DNA of 64,000 nt from Marsupella aquatica (GCA_973895155.1 OZ316898.1:18972001-19036000); one strand, 5' to 3'. Positions 15,024 to 26,245 are shown, counted from the stretch's first letter. Numbers and translations are program-made. The notes: a model not told the origin generated them from the sequence alone.

Positions 15024-17520
15024 CCACCAACTCACTAAAAGAAGCAAAACCGTACTGCGTCCATGCTGAAAACACCGGTTAGGAGCTAGTTTATTGAAGT
15101 TAATATGAAAACCTTTAAAGAAACATATGCCTGCTCGAGGGAGAGAAGGAGGAGCAAAGATAAACTACTCGGGGAAAGAAAACAAAGTAAACCCATATGA
15201 AACCCACCCAATGCCCAAGAGCAAATGAAGGAAAAAAGGTCATGCTGAAACTTAGCAAGTTAGGGGTGATGAACAACATCAGTAAATAAGTGGAAGGCAC
15301 ATAGGCAAAGGAATTCATGGCAGTTTTCCAAGACTATTTAGAACTGCTTAAAGCAGGACGTGATGCTCTATTAGAAAACCTCCTAAAACTAAGAGACAAT
15401 GCAATGAGGGTGGATATGTTTGAGCTTAACTTTAAAAATCAACTTGAGAAAACATGATGTTGATATGGACCCCATATGGACCTTCCCATGGCAGAGATAG
15501 TTTTTTTTAAGAAGAAATGGCGTTTCCACCTTTGAATTTGTGACATTTTCACTATACATGTACCAACATGGCCTACGGGCTATCCAGCTTGAGGGTCTCA
15601 CTATGTGGAGACACGCCAATTGCTTGCGATCATTTGGAAAAAATTTCATACTCTAAGAAGTTTACAAATGAGGAAATCTAAACCAATCAGGGGATGACAA
15701 TTGGCATTGATTGTTCAATTTTGAACCTTACTCAATATAAGTTTTATTAAGTTCTTCAAAATGTTTTTAAACAATTCTGTGTTGCACGTGATGGTCTGCC
15801 AGTATAAAAAGGAAGCCCCCAAACTTATAATGATGCATAACACACTTTCTATTACATTTTACTAGTATGGCAGAAAACAAATAGAAAAATCCACAAAATC
15901 CATTGGAATGGAATGTTGTATTTCTTTTAAAGTGCAGTAACTACCCCAAAGCAAGAGCTTAACTGGGTTAATAACTTGTGTTGACAAGTAAGGAAACAAT
16001 GATTTTTAGAAAAAAATTCAGGGAACTACGTCAAATAAGATGTTACCAAGAATGAAACAAACTATGTCCACTGAGCAAGACAAGGTGCTCAATAGTGCTT
16101 GCCTATGCACTAGTAGCACTTCATCTTGCAAATGTCTGAGACTGTGGGTAGTAGTGCCTGGTTTTCCCTGGGCAAAGGTGAGGTGAAGGGCTCTACCTTG
16201 CGGTGAGAGATATATGACTCTACCTGGAAAATCTCTGTCCAACAATGGCCTTCCTAGTTGACCATATACATTGCCCCCTACAAGCATGTAGAACCACAGG
16301 GAAAAAATGGTTGCCAACAGGTGAGAGTGGTAGGGTACCCGCCCCCAAGTGGGAGTAATGGGATGTAATCCCAGACGTAGGTGATCCCCAGGGTGTTACA
16401 GTCCATTATTCCCAAGTGGGAAGTCAGGATAAGTAATTGAACATAAAACCCAAGTGCATTTTTGAACCATTCACTTCATTTATACATTGCAAAAGTTTCT
16501 CCTATTACTGTCTGTCACTTGCACCTTACCATATTTCTCATTCAAATTTTAGAATCCCGGTCAGGCTGGCATTGGGGAGGCATTGGGTTTCCCTAGCTTC
16601 ACCCAAGTGTCTCATAACCATGTATTGACATAAAAGGAAAAAGTTAATGAGGGGTTTACAAACAGGTGTGAGGCCCAACACAACACTTCCTCCCTTCCAA
16701 CCCTTAATTGATGCCGTGAAGTGTAATTTTTGAGGTTTTTTGGGGGGTCCTTAATCATGTGACCTTATGTCAAGGAGTAGATACTAAGAATTATCCTTTC
16801 CCTATTTTTTCTAGTCTTATTTCTGATCACTATTCTCCCTAGATTTAAGGATAGCTATTAGATTATGGCTAATGGGATCTACTAGGTGTGAAATTGGCTA
16901 ATGGAAGACAAAAAACTTAGCAAATTTTAGCCACTAAAAACAATTCGGCCCAAGGGCCAGACTACAGAGCATATACGATAAAATGTAGCACTTTGAGGTG
17001 AATATCACTCTTAGCACATACGACACTCGAGCCTCAAAATTGACAGACGTTCACATGCGACAATTATAAACCTCAAAGTTCACACCCAGCGATGCCCAGA
17101 CTCATGATATCTTTGTGGCCAAAACCTTCTGTAATAACATTCTTGTCCTTTCCACTGTCATGTCTCGTCAAATCAGGTCGTGTTGGGTATGTTCTCTACT
17201 ACAATTCCGATGCTCCTTCCAATCACAACCAGAACGGACAGGTGCGAGCCAACGTTTACAATCTGTGACTTCAACCCAAACCAAATTTCGACTCGTGGGC
17301 ACCTGATTCCAGCTCCGAGGACTTCCCACAGCGGCGACATCTGCAGAGTCTCCAGTACGTTTAGCAGTACCCAATTCTTCAAGCATTGGAGTCATCTCGT
17401 CCCTCCGAAGGGAACGACTTCCATGTTGAGGTTTGGAGCGGACAGCCGTCGTGGCCCTCAAGCACATGAACGATCTCTGGCTTTGAAGGGATTGCAGCCA
17501 CGAGTGTAATACTATGTAAT
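15024..17520. other. Spacer, no gene recognised
   Basis: A minus-strand open frame at 16018-16317 and one at 17168-17590 have no known motif and no supporting splice structure. I see no repeat partner in the window. The stretch is left unassigned. Confidence 0.35.
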
Positions 17521-17700
17521 CATTTTGCTCTGTGAAATAAGTTCCTTTCGTGTGTCGAATATACTCAATCATAGCAGAGAAGAGTTCCATTTGTGTCGAA
17601 TATACTCGATCACAGGATAGAAGGAGGGATCGATCGAATATTTCAGTCCTTTTGTCTCGAATTTACTCAATCACAGCATAGAAGTCGGGTGAAACTATCT
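17521..17700. repeat. Imperfect tandem of a TCGAATATACTCAATCACAG unit
   Basis: Three imperfect units near 17551, 17597 and 17660 each read TCGAATWTACTCRATCACAG followed by CATAGAAG or similar. The same ending word (ACTCAATTACAGCATAG) opens the 88-bp tandem at 17879. The two arrays therefore share a common core. Confidence 0.65.
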
Positions 17701-17878
17701 GGCGCTTTGAAGGCATTGCATTGCAGGCCCCCACCAGAATGGTCCCTCTGTAATTCGGTTGCTCTGTAAAGTTAGCGCTGGCGAATTTGGCTTCTGCCGC
17801 CTCGAATATTCCGGATCACAGAGTGAAAGAACGGTGCTTTGCGTAGTAAACACTGGGGAATCCTTGGTGCCTTGAAAC

Positions 17879-18054
17879 ATACTCAATTACAGCATAGGAT
17901 TGCTCGGAAGGGAAGACTACGGGACGAGGCTATTGGGTTCTAATTGCTCTATGCTTTGTACTTCTAATACTCGATTACAGCATAGGATTGCTCGGAAGGG
18001 ACGACTACGGGACGAGGCTATTGGGTTCTAATTGCCCTGTGCTTTGTACTTCAC
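17879..18054. repeat. 88-bp tandem duplication
   Basis: Two nearly identical units in direct orientation. Each reads from ATTACAGCATAGGATTGCTC through GACTACGGGACGAGGCTATT to GGGTTCTAATTGC and TGCTTTGTACTTC. The few differences suggest a recent duplication. It lies in the 3' flank of the SPX gene. Confidence 0.85.
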
Positions 18055-18961
18055 GCGCTCCATAAATTTACTTTTAGTTGCTCTCTAACAATCTTTTGCT
18101 TGTACAAATTTCGACTAAACCTTTGTAGGCCTGGAGAACTTCAAAACCCGTTCATTCATTGTTCATTCTAAACAAGCACTCTTTGTGACCACATACCTTG
18201 GTTTCGCACATCTATAGTCTCTCTAAATCCTACAGCTGCGGCCACAATAGACCACATTTGTCTCTTGTCCAGGAAAAGTGAAGAACACGTGCAACCTCTG
18301 AGCAATCGAAGATTCTCCGCACATGATTCTCTCTAAAATGGAGGTGTCAATTCCAGAGCAACTGAAATCTCGATTCCGAATCTGCATGACAATGCATGTA
18401 CTCGTTAGCTCTCTTTACGAGAGAAAACTAGACTTCCAGAACAAATGACTGGACGCTGGGTTCCACTGTCCATGGAAAGTGGTAATTCCACAAAATGGAA
18501 AGCTCAGTTCCAAATCTTCAATGCGAAATATGAAACAATTTGAACTAAAACTCTTTCCCAAAAGAAGTGAATGAAGAGCCGTGCAGTCCCGGAAGGAATG
18601 CCCTACCATTAGAAAGGACAGGATGATTCGGGAGCGAACGGAAGCGAGTCATCCGTGTGGTTCCAAAAAACTGCAACGCAGGCCCGTTGAGCCCACTTCA
18701 AAGCTTGAGATTATGCGAAGCTTTCATGCTTTATGTCAAGAGTAACCTATCCACAGATTGTTGAGTATAGCAATGGCTGAACTGAGGGAGCTGCCAACAA
18801 CAATCTCCGGAAGATCGAACAGGCTACAAAGTTATCACAAACTCGATCCAACTAAAATTTCGTTCATCTATCACGAATTCGATCTCATTTCTCACCTTCT
18901 TTGGTAATCGATGACTTTATCACTAACTATGTCTTCCGAGACAAGACATTCTAACCTAAAC

Positions 18962-19813
18962 CTACACTAGGGACCGCAGACTATCCTCACATGCCAGACT
19001 TCGAGCCACCATTTCCTTCAAATTCGCTATACTAAAGAAAGGCTGCTGCAAAACACTCGCATGAACTAATTGCCGGAGCCGCGACTTCGAGTGCTTGTCA
19101 TACTTCTTCAGAATCTTCAGCAAGCCCACATAGTTGAGAGAGCTGTAGTTCATGAGCAACACCATCTCCCCATGAAGGGTAACTATTAGCCTTTGTACAT
19201 CGATCAGCTCGTCGTGAGTGAAACGGTCAATGGCTCTGCCGCTTTGTACACGCTTATCCTTCAACTCGTCCACCTTCTCTTCCAAAAGGGACAAACGGAT
19301 GAGGAACTCCTCTTCTTTCTCAAGAAAGAAAGCATTGAACTTATGGAGTTCGATTTTCACCAGCTGAAGAAAAAACTCATCGTTCTCAGTGAGACGCTTG
19401 GCGCTTCGGTCCTGCTCTTCCCCACCACTAACACTAGCCTCCTGTGTCTGCGGAAAATCTCCAGTCTCCGAGAAATTGTCGGTGGGAGACCCCTCTCTAT
19501 CGCCTTTCCTCTTCTTGTGCTGTTCGAAGAGAAAGACGTCATCTGACTTCCGTTTCAGCCCCTCCGCTCCCTCTTCTCCATCGCGCAACTCGTCGAAGGT
19601 CACGGGAATCAGAAAGGTGTGCCCGTCCTTGCTCGCGCGAGGCGCATCCATGATTGCGGCCGTCAGGAACGTCATGGGTGCGGGCGTTCCGAAGTGCGTC
19701 AGACGATTCTTCCCCTTCAGACGCTTCTTCAACTGCTTGTAGCATAGAAAATTCGGCCTCCACTCTGGAAATGCGTGGTCGAGCTGGTACTGGAGCTTCT
19801 TCCCAAACTTCAT
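18962..19813 (-). CDS. Stand-alone SPX-domain protein (phosphate-status sensor)
   Basis: An uninterrupted 283-residue frame. It starts MKFGKKLQYQLD, the canonical SPX start, so I chose that ATG over in-frame upstream codons. The SPX domain is split by a charged, low-conservation insert (residues about 60-155), as is usual. The inositol-pyrophosphate pocket is present: Tyr25, Lys26, Lys29 and Lys30 in YKQLKKRLK, and Lys233, Lys236, Lys237 in LLKILKKYDKHS. There is nothing after the domain but a short tail, so it belongs to the SPX1-4 class and not to PHO1, SPX-MFS or NLA. In plants such proteins bind PHR transcription factors when phosphate is plentiful and block the starvation response. It has no intron, unlike the flowering-plant SPX genes I know. 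The leader is long and (on the minus strand) rich in CT. Confidence 0.93.
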   Translation of the reverse strand: MKFGKKLQYQLDHAFPEWRPNFLCYKQLKKRLKGKNRLTHFGTPAPMTFLTAAIMDAPRASKDGHTFLIPVTFDELRDGEEGAEGLKRKSDDVFLFEQHKKRKGDREGSPTDNFSETGDFPQTQEASVSGGEEQDRSAKRLTENDEFFLQLVKIELHKFNAFFLEKEEEFLIRLSLLEEKVDELKDKRVQSGRAIDRFTHDELIDVQRLIVTLHGEMVLLMNYSSLNYVGLLKILKKYDKHSKSRLRQLVHASVLQQPFFSIANLKEMVARSLACEDSLRSLV

Positions 19814-20950
19814 CTTTCCCTCCCCGCTCTGCCCGAGCTCTTCGAATGCTATTTCCAAACGTCCAAACGACGACCAAACCCTCAACTACTCCCGAATATG
19901 ACAATATGGAGATAAACCAGGTAAAAAGAGCGAACACGCCCAGCTAGAAAGCCACAACCACGTCGCCGCCTGAGACGCCACCAACGCTGGAAGCTGCCAT
20001 CTCCTTTCTTCAGAATTTAGATACAGTCGCCTCGCAAAACGGAACCCCAGCATGAAATGCAATAAGCTTGTAGACAAGCCGAAACCTGCAATCAAGCCGT
20101 GTAGCGAAAACTCAGAGGCACGGTGCCGCTTCCCGCTCGAAATGTTGTCCCCTCGCTGGCCGTGATGCCCCCGAGTAGCACGACAGCTGCAGAAAGAAAA
20201 GTCGAACCCGAACGCCGTGGGAGACCAATCAATCGAATAGCCCTCCACTGGCAAGAACCCTAAATAATGATAATTCTCAACCGAGAACCAGTAGACGATA
20301 ACGCACCCTCAATCAAGATTTTCGCCAAAACACCTGCTGCCTCCACAGCGCACCTCCCCTTTCCTCCAAGTCCGAGGATAGCTGACGCCGAAAGGAAAAG
20401 CCACAAATTTCCGACGACACCCGGCACCCCAAACAAGAACTCCGGCACTCCCTCCCTACTTCACTAAAATCCGCTCGAAACAAACAACGCCACGAACCTC
20501 TCCGTGGAAAGCGATTACGAGGACGCTAACACTCCAGAGCCCGCCGTGTGAAACACTACCCCGCCAGCCGAATCAGAAATTGACCCAGAAACCCGAGGCG
20601 ACTCCACTGAAGAGCGATGATCGAGAACCAAAGAAACTCGAATACTTTGCAACGATTCCAACGTAGAGCGATGGAAGAGAGCACCAAAGAAACTGGAGGA
20701 CGGACCAACGCATGAACAGCTAACGAGAGACAACGAGAGAGAGAGCGAGAGAGAGAAAGAGAGAACAAAAACACAGAAATGCCCAATCCACAATCGGAGT
20801 GAGCTCACTCAGAAACAGAGGCGGGCGGACCGATTCATCTACAACAACATAACCATCGCTCCAAAGCTCAAGTGCCTTTTCGGCCCACGAGAAGTGATCG
20901 AAAGTAAGAGTAGAGTGGAGTGGAGACTGTCTCACGACATAGCCTCTCTG
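19814..20950 (-). promoter_or_regulatory. Probable long 5' leader and proximal promoter of the SPX gene
   Basis: The region upstream of the SPX ATG holds several short open frames on the minus strand that could act as upstream ORFs, and a GA/CT tract at about 20720-20765. No other gene is apparent here. A leader intron is possible but I cannot place it. Confidence 0.4.
20722..20765. repeat. GA-rich tract upstream of the SPX gene
   Basis: A run of GAGAGAGAGCGAGAGAGAGA character. Such CT/GA tracts are frequent in plant 5' leaders and core promoters. Confidence 0.6.
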
Positions 20951-21188
20951 CCCCGTCTTATTATTAAGGACACCGTCTAACGCTCTCGACTCTCGGGGGG
21001 TGGTGGGACAGCCTAGCCAGTCTTCTGGCGGCGCTCGTCCCCCGAACCCCGTCTACTCAACGCCAACATTCAGCGGTCCCGCCGAAGAAGCGTCTCGCCC
21101 CCCGTCTAGCGACGGGTTTGGCAACGGTTTGTCGAAGGAGAAGAGTCGGGAAGATCCCTGCATCGGGGACAGGATGCTTTGGTTCTCG

Positions 21189-21196
21189 GGATATTC
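21189..21196. promoter_or_regulatory. P1BS-like PHR binding site 1
   Basis: GGATATTC matches the palindromic P1BS consensus GNATATNC, bound by PHR-type MYB-CC factors. It lies about 1.4 kb upstream of the SPX ATG. The match alone is weak evidence; a second site 150 bases away raises it. Confidence 0.45.
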
Positions 21197-21340
21197 GGGG
21201 AATGTTCGCTTATCCGCTGAGTCACGTACTGGGCATGACGTACGGTCGTCGGACACCGGATCTCGACAGCATATTCTTGTCTACGGTTAATGGTCGCCCC
21301 TAACCGTACAAGTCCCCGGACCGGATATATTGACGGCTGC

Positions 21341-21348
21341 GTATATCC
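21341..21348. promoter_or_regulatory. P1BS-like PHR binding site 2
   Basis: GTATATCC matches GNATATNC. With the site at 21189 it forms a pair upstream of the SPX gene, whose family is a known target of PHR factors. Confidence 0.45.
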
Positions 21349-21599
21349 CCATTTACCTGAGGTACAAGTAGTGCAACAATAATAGAGTCGGGAGTACGGG
21401 CTATAGGTCCACTCAAAACTAAAGAATCATTGAAATTGTTGGGTCATGTTTTTGTTTTGGATATCAAAGATTATAATACAACGTTGTGCGTTTTGTTTCC
21501 CTGTTCGTCATTCAAATTTCACGTGCAATTTTGGGTAAATAAAATCAAAACAATAATAATATATGAAAATAATAAACAGGAAAAAGGATCATGTGTGCC

Positions 21600-22480
21600 T
21601 GATGGAGGCCATGGCTTGCCTTGCCCTGTCTGCCTCGCAATTGATTCGGCAAACAAGGTTTGCCAAGGTTTGCCGCACCACTCGCCAGCCTCGCCCTGTG
21701 TGCCTTGCAATTGATCCGGCAAACCTTGCTTGCCGCACCACTCGCCAGCCTCGCCCTGTGTGCCTTGCAATTGATCCGGCAAACCTTGCTTGCCTCACCA
21801 CTCGCCAGCCTCATCTCACCACTGCCTGCTGCCTTGACTTGCCACGGCCTGCCTGCAGGCGTCAACCGACGACCACCCAACACGCCTGGACCCCGCCTGG
21901 ACCTACAATGAGCTCCGGCCCGACCAGCACAAGGCCCGACGATGACTCTCCATTGCGACAAGCATGGACTGTGCCAGGCCTCCCCGCCAGACCCCCCGCC
22001 AACAGCCCTGGCAACGAGCCTGGACTCGGCCGCCAGCCCTGACAGCCCGAGTCAACAGCCACAGCCCAATGACCAGAGCCGATGACCCCGCTCCGGCCCT
22101 AGCGCTGCCTGGCTTGCCCCGGAGTCGGTGGACTCCCCTCCCCTCCCGCTCCGCCACTCCCTCGCGCCTTTGCCTGGACTGGCCTGACTCAGCCCAGGAG
22201 TCGATCAACTCCCCTTCTCAGGGCCAGAGTCAGTCGACTCCCCTTGCACGGTAGCCGCTTCGATGGACAGCCGCTTCGATGGACCACTCACTGAAGCTTC
22301 CACCCCCAACTCCGGCCAAGTGTCACGCCTTGCCTGACCCTCACAATCACGGCCAAAGTTACCCTACTCTGCCTCGCGCGGCTGTTGACCCTCATCTCCG
22401 AGGCCTGACCCTCACCTGACCCTCGCTTAACTCCTGTCCCTCCTCTTGGAGTGCGGCCGCGACCGGCTGGGGAGAAACCA
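21600..22480. repeat. GC-rich island with a 60-bp minisatellite
   Basis: 21661-21720 and 21721-21780 are almost identical 60-bp units, with partial units before (21618-21660) and after (21781-21810). Each unit carries TTGCCGCACCACTCGCCAGC, CCTCGCCCTGTGTGCC and TTGCAATTGATCCGGCAAAC. Because 60 is a multiple of three, all frames stay open and give spurious repetitive peptides. The following 650 bases are C-rich, with repeated GACTCCCCT and GTCGACTC words and a 16-bp tandem at 22251-22283. Base composition differs sharply from the AT-rich neighbours. No real gene is evident. Confidence 0.7.
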
Positions 22481-22844
22481 CCCTGGGTGTTGGGTCCAGG
22501 TGCATTGAAACACCCAGCGTCAGGTCAGTCGTGCACGGCCCTAACTGAACTCCTTTCCTTGGTTCCAATGGTTTGAACTTCCCAAAGTGCTCTCAACCTT
22601 GCTGTTATTTGTTGCCACCTGATTTCGAATTGAAAGACTCATGGGTTGGGGGGCCAAAATATGAGGACCAAACGTGGTGCGAGGGTGGCAGGTCCAAGAG
22701 TGAGGCTATATGAGGGGACCACCTCCTCTCAAACATCCAAGTTGGAAAGTGTTGCAAACCACACCACCCCCCAAGGGGGCATGGTGTTGGTGAGTAAGGA
22801 GCCGAGCAAACTTGGATGAGGTTATAAAGGGGTTCCATGCAAGG

Positions 22845-23100
22845 GGTAGGAAAAAGGTTTGTTGAAAAGTGGGTCACGCAGTGTCGTTGCCCCAAGGGAT
22901 TTGGCATTTGGGCGGACAAAGCCAAGTAAATGGCCGTGACAACTTTAAGTTAGAAGCTGAAAGTAACAGAAAACCGGGGCTTACCAATGGGTTCCAGGAT
23001 GGAAAACGTAGGAAAAGGGTTTGTTGAAAAGTCAGCCATGCCCTGCCGTTGCCCCAAGGGATCTCGGCATTGGGGCAGCCAAAGCCAAGTAGGCAAACAT
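22845..23100. repeat. Direct repeat, two copies 160 bases apart
   Basis: 22845-22932 and 23005-23100 share GTAGGAAAAAGG/GTAGGAAAAGGG, TTTGTTGAAAAGT, CGTTGCCCCAAGGGAT and CAAAGCCAAGTA. The copies are diverged. The region lies directly upstream of the Helitron fragment and may be part of the same element. Confidence 0.6.
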
Positions 23101-23539
23101 GGGTTTACATAGGACAAGATGCACAACTATTGGAAGCAAGAGGAACGTTGCCAAGGTTGGGTGGGTGGGAGACAGGGACCCTTATAAGATGTGTCATTGA
23201 CAAATATTGGGCTCCTTCCTTGGCTCCTTCTAATATCTCATGTCTCTTGCGATGGTGTGGCCCAACCAGAATTCAACTTACTTAGGGTATGTTGCGCTTG
23301 GAATTGGGCATGTAAATTTGAATCACTAACAATACATGTGCGTTGGATGCAGACAACAGACTATGGACGAGACCATAAGTAATTAGGGGTTTCTTTTGCT
23401 GAGGGTACCATTGCCAACATACCTCCTCCCGGCTAGGTATTGGCAGTTTGGCGTGAGAGATATGCCAAAAATAAAGATGTCATTAATGAAAGGCGTCTGG
23501 AGAGGCGAGTGCAACTTCGACAACACCAGAATATTCATC

Positions 23540-24150
23540 AAGGAATATTGATGACAAGTTCCTAAGCAAGAGAACAATATTGGCACCAACAAACGAGGAG
23601 TTGAAGATCAACTGTTCAATATTGGAAGGGCTCGCAAGAGATGCCCACACCTTTTTAAGTATAGTCTGCCCAGATCAATTGGAAGGACGTGACTTTCATC
23701 CTACTGAGTTCTTGAATACGTTCACACCCAACGGTTTACCTCTGCACAAGCTGGTACTTAAGGTTGGATGTTGTGCTATTCTTTTACCTAATGTTGACTT
23801 CACTATAGGATTATGTAATGGGACACAGTTCTAGTATGTACAATCAATAGTCATGTCATAGAGACGTAGGTTCTTGTAGCCAAACATGCAAGGAGCATAA
23901 CGTTCATACCACATATTCCATTAACGTAAGATGAGGGACTTCTGTTCATGTTGTGAAGAGTCCAATTCTCCGTTCGAGTGGCATAGGCAATGACTATTAT
24001 TTAATAAGGCACGAGGTCAAACTTTTGAACATGTAATATTGCAACTTTCTAAGTTGGTTTTTCAATCACGGTCAATTGTATGTTGCTTTTTCAAGAGCAA
24101 CATGTCATACAAGGATAAAAATGTTACTTCCAGATATGAAGACCAAGAAA
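23540..24150 (+). pseudogene. Decayed Helitron PIF1-like helicase, C-terminal part
   Basis: The frame around 23541-23834 reads SKRTILAPTNEEL..., then FLNTFTPNGLPLHKLVLKVG and ...GLCNGTQF. These are the ordered conserved blocks of the C-terminal part of the Helitron PIF1-like helicase. After a stop, other frames continue the same protein: about 23885-23925 gives a FIPHIPLT-like block and about 24059-24115 reads NHGQLYVAFSRAT, the domain-6 motif. Frames are shifted and stops occur, so it is dead. The direction, plus, agrees with the terminal hairpin at 24448. The N-terminal Rep part is not seen, so the element is truncated or nested. Confidence 0.8.
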
Positions 24151-24236
24151 AAAAGTTGACCAAAAGTGTTGTAGACCTCATCATGTGTACTCTCTTCAAA
24201 TACAAATTTCTAAGTGACTTGGTTTCTTCTTTCACT

Positions 24237-24440
24237 TAACAATATTTTTTCTCTTAATGACATCTTCGTTGACACAACATCTTTCTCTTAACGACATCTT
24301 GGGGCGACCCAACATCTTTTCTCTTAGCGACATCTTGGGAGACACGACATCTTTTCTCTTCACTACATCTTGGGCGACATTACATCTTTTCTCTTAACGA
24401 CATCTTGGGCAACCCGACATCTTTTTCCTTCACAACATCT
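24237..24440. repeat. Minisatellite inside the Helitron 3' end
   Basis: About six imperfect units of 32-36 bases of the type TCTTTTCTCTTAACGACATC followed by TTGGGCGACACGACA. It occupies the stretch between the helicase remnant and the terminal hairpin. Confidence 0.8.
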
Positions 24441-24447
24441 TTAATTT

Positions 24448-24473
24448 GTGCAATGCACGGGTATTGAGCTAGT
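24448..24473 (+). mobile_element. Helitron 3' terminus (hairpin plus CTAG/T)
   Basis: GTGCAATGCAC (24448-24458) can fold into a short hairpin (GTGC-AAT-GCAC). It is followed after ten bases by CTAG at 24469-24472 and then T. A hairpin about ten bases before CTRR, with insertion next to a T, is the hallmark of a Helitron 3' end. Its position 3' of the helicase remnant in the same orientation supports this. Confidence 0.75.
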
Positions 24474-25188
24474 ATATATATCACTCTAATTAAGTGAAAA
24501 AGTTTTACAATGCGTGCATATCTTAGGAATCTTCCGTGACTAATTAGTTTGTGATCTATCTAGTTTAGTCTAGCCAAATAATAAAAACGGCCCAATAGAG
24601 ATGACAAATTCCAGAGGCATGCAATAAAGGGGAAAAAGACAAAGAAAATTGGGACAATTTTGCAATTGATATTCATGGATTATTATTTCAGGTGATTTAT
24701 TAATTATATCTTTCAATGCATATTTAACAATATACCATGACACATTTAGGTCATATTTTTGTGATTTGAGAAAAATCTTACAATGCCTATTTAAGGAACA
24801 GTCTGAGTATTTTGATGTAAGACATTGATTTTTCAAAGTATATAATTTTTTTACCGAATGAGATCTGGGTAGATTAGTTGTGAGATTAAATTATAATTTG
24901 AAAGGTAAAATCTTAAGTTCTTGGAGAGAACACAATAAGGCTAGGATGACCGTTCTGGAAGTGCACCTCATATATGGACAACCCCTCGCTTAGTGTATTG
25001 GAGGAACTTCTTCCTGTCTTCCCCCACCTCACCCTCTCTCCATCATAGTGGGGGTGGCTAGGTCAAAACCCTAGGCTACTTTGGTGACCTTTTGAGCCAG
25101 GGTGTCGGCAAGGGTACCCTGGCAGCCTGGCTTAGATGTTGGGCACTTACCCCTATGCCCATAGGCAACAAAAAGAGGAGCTTTACTG
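24474..25188. other. Spacer, nothing recognised
   Basis: AT-rich sequence after the Helitron end, with no gene and no clear repeat partner in the window. Confidence 0.35.
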
Positions 25189-25351
25189 CACTTTTTACAA
25201 ATACTATTCAGTACTCACGAACATATAGATTTTATAAGGGTGGCTATCCATGAGAGTGGCCCCAGCTTGATCGCACTTTTTACAAATACAATCAGGGTTT
25301 ACTGACAGGTAGATTTATAAGAATGGCTTTCCATCAGGATAGCCCCAGGGT
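25189..25351. repeat. Tandem duplication of about 84 bp
   Basis: 25189-25268 and 25274-25351 share GCACTTTTTACAAATAC, a CAGTACTCAC/GGTTTACTGAC stretch, TAGATTTTATAAG and TGGCTWTCCATSAGRRTRGC followed by CCCAG. The copies are diverged. Confidence 0.65.
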
Positions 25352-26110
25352 CATTTAGTTTTGTTATCGCAAAGATCAAATGTGAACCGTAGATTTCATT
25401 AGAAAGGACTAGTTTGACTGTTTGACTCTATATCAGAAAAGGTCATTTAATGGGGCCATTTTTGCCTTGAGAAACTAGTCCTACCTGGCATCTGGTGGGC
25501 CCCTTTAAATACTACATGGCAGGGTTTTTTTGTCAGCTTTTAGAGACCACGTAGTTGTGACGTTTTTCAGATGGCAACCATGGTCATTTCTGTTAGCTAG
25601 GTCCTAGGTCTTACACTGAGAGCAATGTATGTGCATTATTTTGTACCATGTTAGGTGCGGGAAGATAGTGAATGTACTTGGGGCCGTCCTCACCTCACAT
25701 CACCCTAAGTGCATTTCACTCTATAAGTGAGGGTGAACTCTTGTCCATAAATATAGGATAACCATGCAAGGTGAGGTGGGGGGGTGTTACTAAACAGCAA
25801 CCATGCCAGGGGAATTGAGAATAAGTTTGAACATTCTGATGGCATGGTTTCAGACTAGAACCCCCACAGGACATTGATTTTCTACTTAATTTTTGTCTAC
25901 TAAAGAAATATCCAGATAGAAATTCTAGGCACATGATTATGAGAATAGCAGCATAGGTAGAGATGGTTACCCACGTGTAACCTTGTTCCATGCAAGATTA
26001 CATGTAAAGAAACTACCCTTGAATTTTCTCAGAAGTGTTTGGGTGGTTATAGACTAGAATCCCGGCCCAGACATTACTTTTCATGCATAATTTTTCTCCA
26101 GACAAAGGGT

Positions 26111-26245
26111 CATGAGGTAATAATAAATCTCCCACACAAGATTATGAGAATAACAGCATGCATGAGGTAATAATAATCTCCTGCACAAGATTATGAGAAT
26201 AATAGCATGCATGAGATAATACTAAATCTCCTGCACAAGATTTGT
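26111..26245. repeat. Tandem repeat of about 49 bp, three units
   Basis: Units start at 26111, 26161 and 26209. Each reads CATGAGGTAATAATAAATCT and CCTGCACAAGATTATGAGAA and ends with TAATAGCATG. A single related word, ATGATTATGAGAATAGCAGC, occurs at about 25932. Confidence 0.8.

Noticed and set aside
16018-16317. 99-codon minus-strand open frame
   Set aside because: No motif, no splice partner and no neighbouring conserved exon; codon content looks random.
17168-17590. 140-codon minus-strand open frame
   Set aside because: Repeat-derived 5' end (part of the TCGAATATACTC array) and no recognisable domain.
21563-22254. Repetitive Cys/Pro-rich open frames on both strands
   Set aside because: Produced by the 60-bp minisatellite and C-rich sequence; open in several frames at once, so not evidence of a gene.
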